64,000 nt of DNA from Exiguobacterium aurantiacum. Its GTDB lineage: Bacteria > Bacillota > Bacilli > Exiguobacteriales > Exiguobacteriaceae. The translations under genes were made by a program, and so were the position numbers. Where the stretch lies: the NCBI RefSeq assembly GCF_001766415.1, contig NZ_MKXO01000001.1, positions 434,001 to 498,000 of the forward strand. Reading direction: 5' to 3'. The notes below the pieces were generated by a model, which saw only the letters and a program-made list of their open reading frames with translations, had not been told where the DNA came from and did no database searches. Below are positions 62,465 to 64,000 of the stretch, piece by piece (positions within the stretch are counted from its first letter, which is position 1; each line of letters begins with the position of its first letter).

Positions 62465-63580
62465 TTACTGCAGTTGTCGGTAGACATGGTCTTCTATCGG
62501 ATAAAGCGACAGATCAAGTTCGCAGTCTCCCGTCAGCACCAAGTCAGCTAGCACTTTGCCGATAAACGGGCCGACCGTCAAGCCCGATGAACCGAGACCG
62601 TTGGCGACGAGTAAGTTCTCTGCCCCGGGCACACGGCCGAGGACCGGGATCGAGTTCGGTGTGACCGGACGGAAGCCGACACGTGTCTCGATCAATTCGG
62701 CTTCGGCTAAGCCGGGTGCCGACTCTAACCCTTTTGTGAGCACTTCATGGACACCGATCGCCGTCGGGCGTGCGTCGAACGCCTTACCCCGCTCATGGGT
62801 CGAGCCGATGACGACCCGCCCCCCTTCGAACCCGAGCAAATACCGGCGCCGCGGCGGCATGACGACCGGCCAATCTGACGCATCGACGTCTGGTAGCTGA
62901 ACGTGGACGATCTGAGCTTTCTCCCCCGAGACGTGCGCCGTGTAGCCGATCGGCTCGAGCAGTTCAGGCAACCAGGCCCCACACGCCAAAATGACTTCAT
63001 CCGCGTCGTAGCGGACCCCGTCACATTCGACGTGATAGCCGATTTCTTCAACGAGAACGGCAGAGCCGTCGACTAGTTTCACGCCCCGTTTGATGGCGAC
63101 ACGTTCTAGCGCCGCGCGCAATTTCTCGCCGTCGACACGGGCCCCGCCTTCGACGAGGAGCGCATCGTATTCATCTGACAGTGGCGGGAAGAGGTTAACC
63201 GCCTCGTCTGCGGACAGTCTTGTCAACTCACCGATTTCGGGTGCCTCGTCCCGGCGCAGCGTCGTCCGCTCGAGCATCTCGTTCAACTTCTTGTCTTCAT
63301 GTAACGCAAGCGTCCCGACACGTTTATAGCCGGTGTCACGCTCACCTTCAGCCAGTAACTCGGCGACGATGTCACTGTAATAGCGGGCACCGCCTTTGGC
63401 GAGCGCGTACCAGGCTTTATTGCGGCGTTGGGCGATCCACGGACAGACGATGCCCGCCGCCGCGTCGGTCGCCCGCCCCACTTCTTTTCGATCGATGACG
63501 GTGACGTCGGCTTTTCCGGCCAAATGGTAAGCGGCCGAGATACCGACGATGCCCGAACCGATGATAACTATTTTTTTCAT
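62465..63580 (-). CDS. FAD-dependent amine/amino-acid oxidoreductase
   Basis: A 371-residue DAO-family flavoprotein: FAD motif GSGIVGISAAYHLA at the very start, the substrate/FAD stretch ATDAAAGIVCPWIAQRRNKAW, and the C-terminal ETRVGFRPVTPNSIPVLGRV and NGLGSSGLTVGP. It resembles glycine oxidase/ThiO-like and D-amino-acid dehydrogenase enzymes; the exact substrate is open, and no thiamine genes are near. ATG 63580 is chosen for AAGGGGGCG, a site that lies inside a GC-rich hairpin; see findings. Confidence 0.85.
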   Translation of the reverse strand: MKKIVIIGSGIVGISAAYHLAGKADVTVIDRKEVGRATDAAAGIVCPWIAQRRNKAWYALAKGGARYYSDIVAELLAEGERDTGYKRVGTLALHEDKKLNEMLERTTLRRDEAPEIGELTRLSADEAVNLFPPLSDEYDALLVEGGARVDGEKLRAALERVAIKRGVKLVDGSAVLVEEIGYHVECDGVRYDADEVILACGAWLPELLEPIGYTAHVSGEKAQIVHVQLPDVDASDWPVVMPPRRRYLLGFEGGRVVIGSTHERGKAFDARPTAIGVHEVLTKGLESAPGLAEAELIETRVGFRPVTPNSIPVLGRVPGAENLLVANGLGSSGLTVGPFIGKVLADLVLTGDCELDLSLYPIEDHVYRQLQ

Positions 63581-63586
63581 AAGTTG

Positions 63587-63608
63587 CGCCCCCTTGATTG
63601 CGGGGGCG
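63587..63608 (-). promoter_or_regulatory. hairpin enclosing the ribosome site of the FAD oxidoreductase gene
   Basis: In the mRNA CGCCCCC pairs with GGGGGCG across an 8-base loop; the second arm is part of the ribosome site AAGGGGGCG, 6 bases before ATG 63580. The G/C-only stem would hide the site unless opened. Confidence 0.55.
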
Positions 63609-63631
63609 GTCACATCCTTTCTTGTCTTCCT

Positions 63632-63661
63632 AAAAAAATCATCGGCCCAAGGCCGATGATC
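63632..63661 (-). terminator. terminator of the Bax-inhibitor-like gene
   Basis: On the minus strand ATCATCGGCC-TTG-GGCCGATGAT makes a 10-bp stem followed by seven T residues, right after the stop. Confidence 0.88.
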
Positions 63662-64000
63662 AGTCTCGCATCGCGAGGCGGTACAATAAATCGAGCAATT
63701 CGATATAGAGCCAGACGAGCGTCACGATCAATCCGAACGCCGCCACCCATTCCAACTGCTTCGGTGCCCGGTCTTCGACTTGACGAGCGATATAGTCGAA
63801 GTCGAGGACGAGCGCGAGTGAGGCGATGATGACGATGACGAACTGGACACCGATCGCGAGCGGTGACGACCCCGTCATGAACGGAAGTCCGGAACCGAAG
63901 AAACTCATCCCGATCTGGACGAGGTACAACAGCATGACCGTGAAGATCGCAGCCGTGACACCGGCCCGGAACTTTTGCGTCACTTTGACGAGCCCGGTCG
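63660..64000 (-). CDS. Bax inhibitor-1-like (YccA, PF12811 type) membrane protein, partial
   Basis: The frame enters from the right edge without a stop, so the N-terminal part is outside. The visible C-terminal 113 residues run through TGLVKVTQKFRAGV, a span, the ASLALVLDFDYIARQVEDRA stretch, then APKQLEWVAAFGLIVTLVW and a last span with tail ELLDLLYRLAMRD, which is what I know of the BaxI_1 group. The function in bacteria is unclear; related family members conduct Ca2+ or H+. The GTG at 63983 in this frame is internal, not the start. Confidence 0.82.
   Translation of the reverse strand, partial: TGLVKVTQKFRAGVTAAIFTVMLLYLVQIGMSFFGSGLPFMTGSSPLAIGVQFVIVIIASLALVLDFDYIARQVEDRAPKQLEWVAAFGLIVTLVWLYIELLDLLYRLAMRD

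Overview
This is a chromosomal window from a moderately GC-rich, Gram-positive member of the Bacillales. Many gene families (YfhP, YhfM, YpiP and YeeN types, Zur-, Rex- and CcpA-like sites, strong AGGAGG ribosome sites, compact hairpin terminators) are those of Bacillus relatives. The overall style is what I would expect of Exiguobacterium; the genus is an inference, the order is fairly safe. There is no phage, insertion sequence, CRISPR array or rRNA operon. Most of it is ordinary housekeeping and carbon metabolism with short intergenic regions.

Layout. 0-4.7 kb: DUF817 and YfhP-like membrane genes, a WYL regulator, a hydrolase and two tandem YhfM-like genes, one of them a lipoprotein. 4.8-9.8 kb: a complete sucrose locus (scrK-scrA-scrB with repressor scrR), with two GAACCGGTTC operators between scrR and scrK. 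9.8-15.1 kb: acetyltransferase, a CDF metal exporter with a manganese-type signature, a methyltransferase and a secreted InhA (M6) protease. 15.2 kb: an unusual tRNA-Thr(GGU). 15.4-29.7 kb: lipoprotein, queuosine-precursor transporter, PilZ protein, SERCA-type Ca2+ ATPase, an orphan PTS IIC, oxidoreductase, OsmC, cardiolipin synthase, PAS-GGDEF cyclase and a chemoreceptor with a sigma-D-like promoter. 29.9-32.3 kb: an AT-richer two-gene unit (Acr1-like SDR plus acyl-CoA ligase-like enzyme) that looks acquired. 33.7-37.4 kb: fruRKA, with phased operator repeats over its promoter. 38.4-39.6 kb: an M28-like protein that seems to have lost its zinc ligands. 39.8-45.9 kb: a six-gene operon (Nik/Cnt-type ABC importer plus a MATE exporter) behind a promoter carrying two Zur-like boxes. 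46.3-50.6 kb: adhE with a Rex box and cre sites, a MarR regulator and a YebC-family protein. 50.7-58.1 kb: Na+/H+ antiporter and glutamate synthase gltBD. 58.3-64 kb: TspO-like protein, aldo/keto reductase, an ABC exporter with its TetR regulator, an FAD-dependent amine/amino-acid oxidoreductase and a Bax-inhibitor-like protein cut by the window edge.

How it fits together. Sugar entry (scr, fru) and overflow fermentation (adhE) carry catabolite- and redox-type control sites. Metal handling is represented by the Zur-like operon (uptake), the CDF (efflux) and the Ca2+ ATPase. The PAS-GGDEF cyclase, PilZ protein and chemoreceptor are signalling/motility parts. The best candidates for something new are the Zur-boxed importer-plus-MATE operon and the acquired fatty-acyl module; both are genomic inferences without experimental support here.
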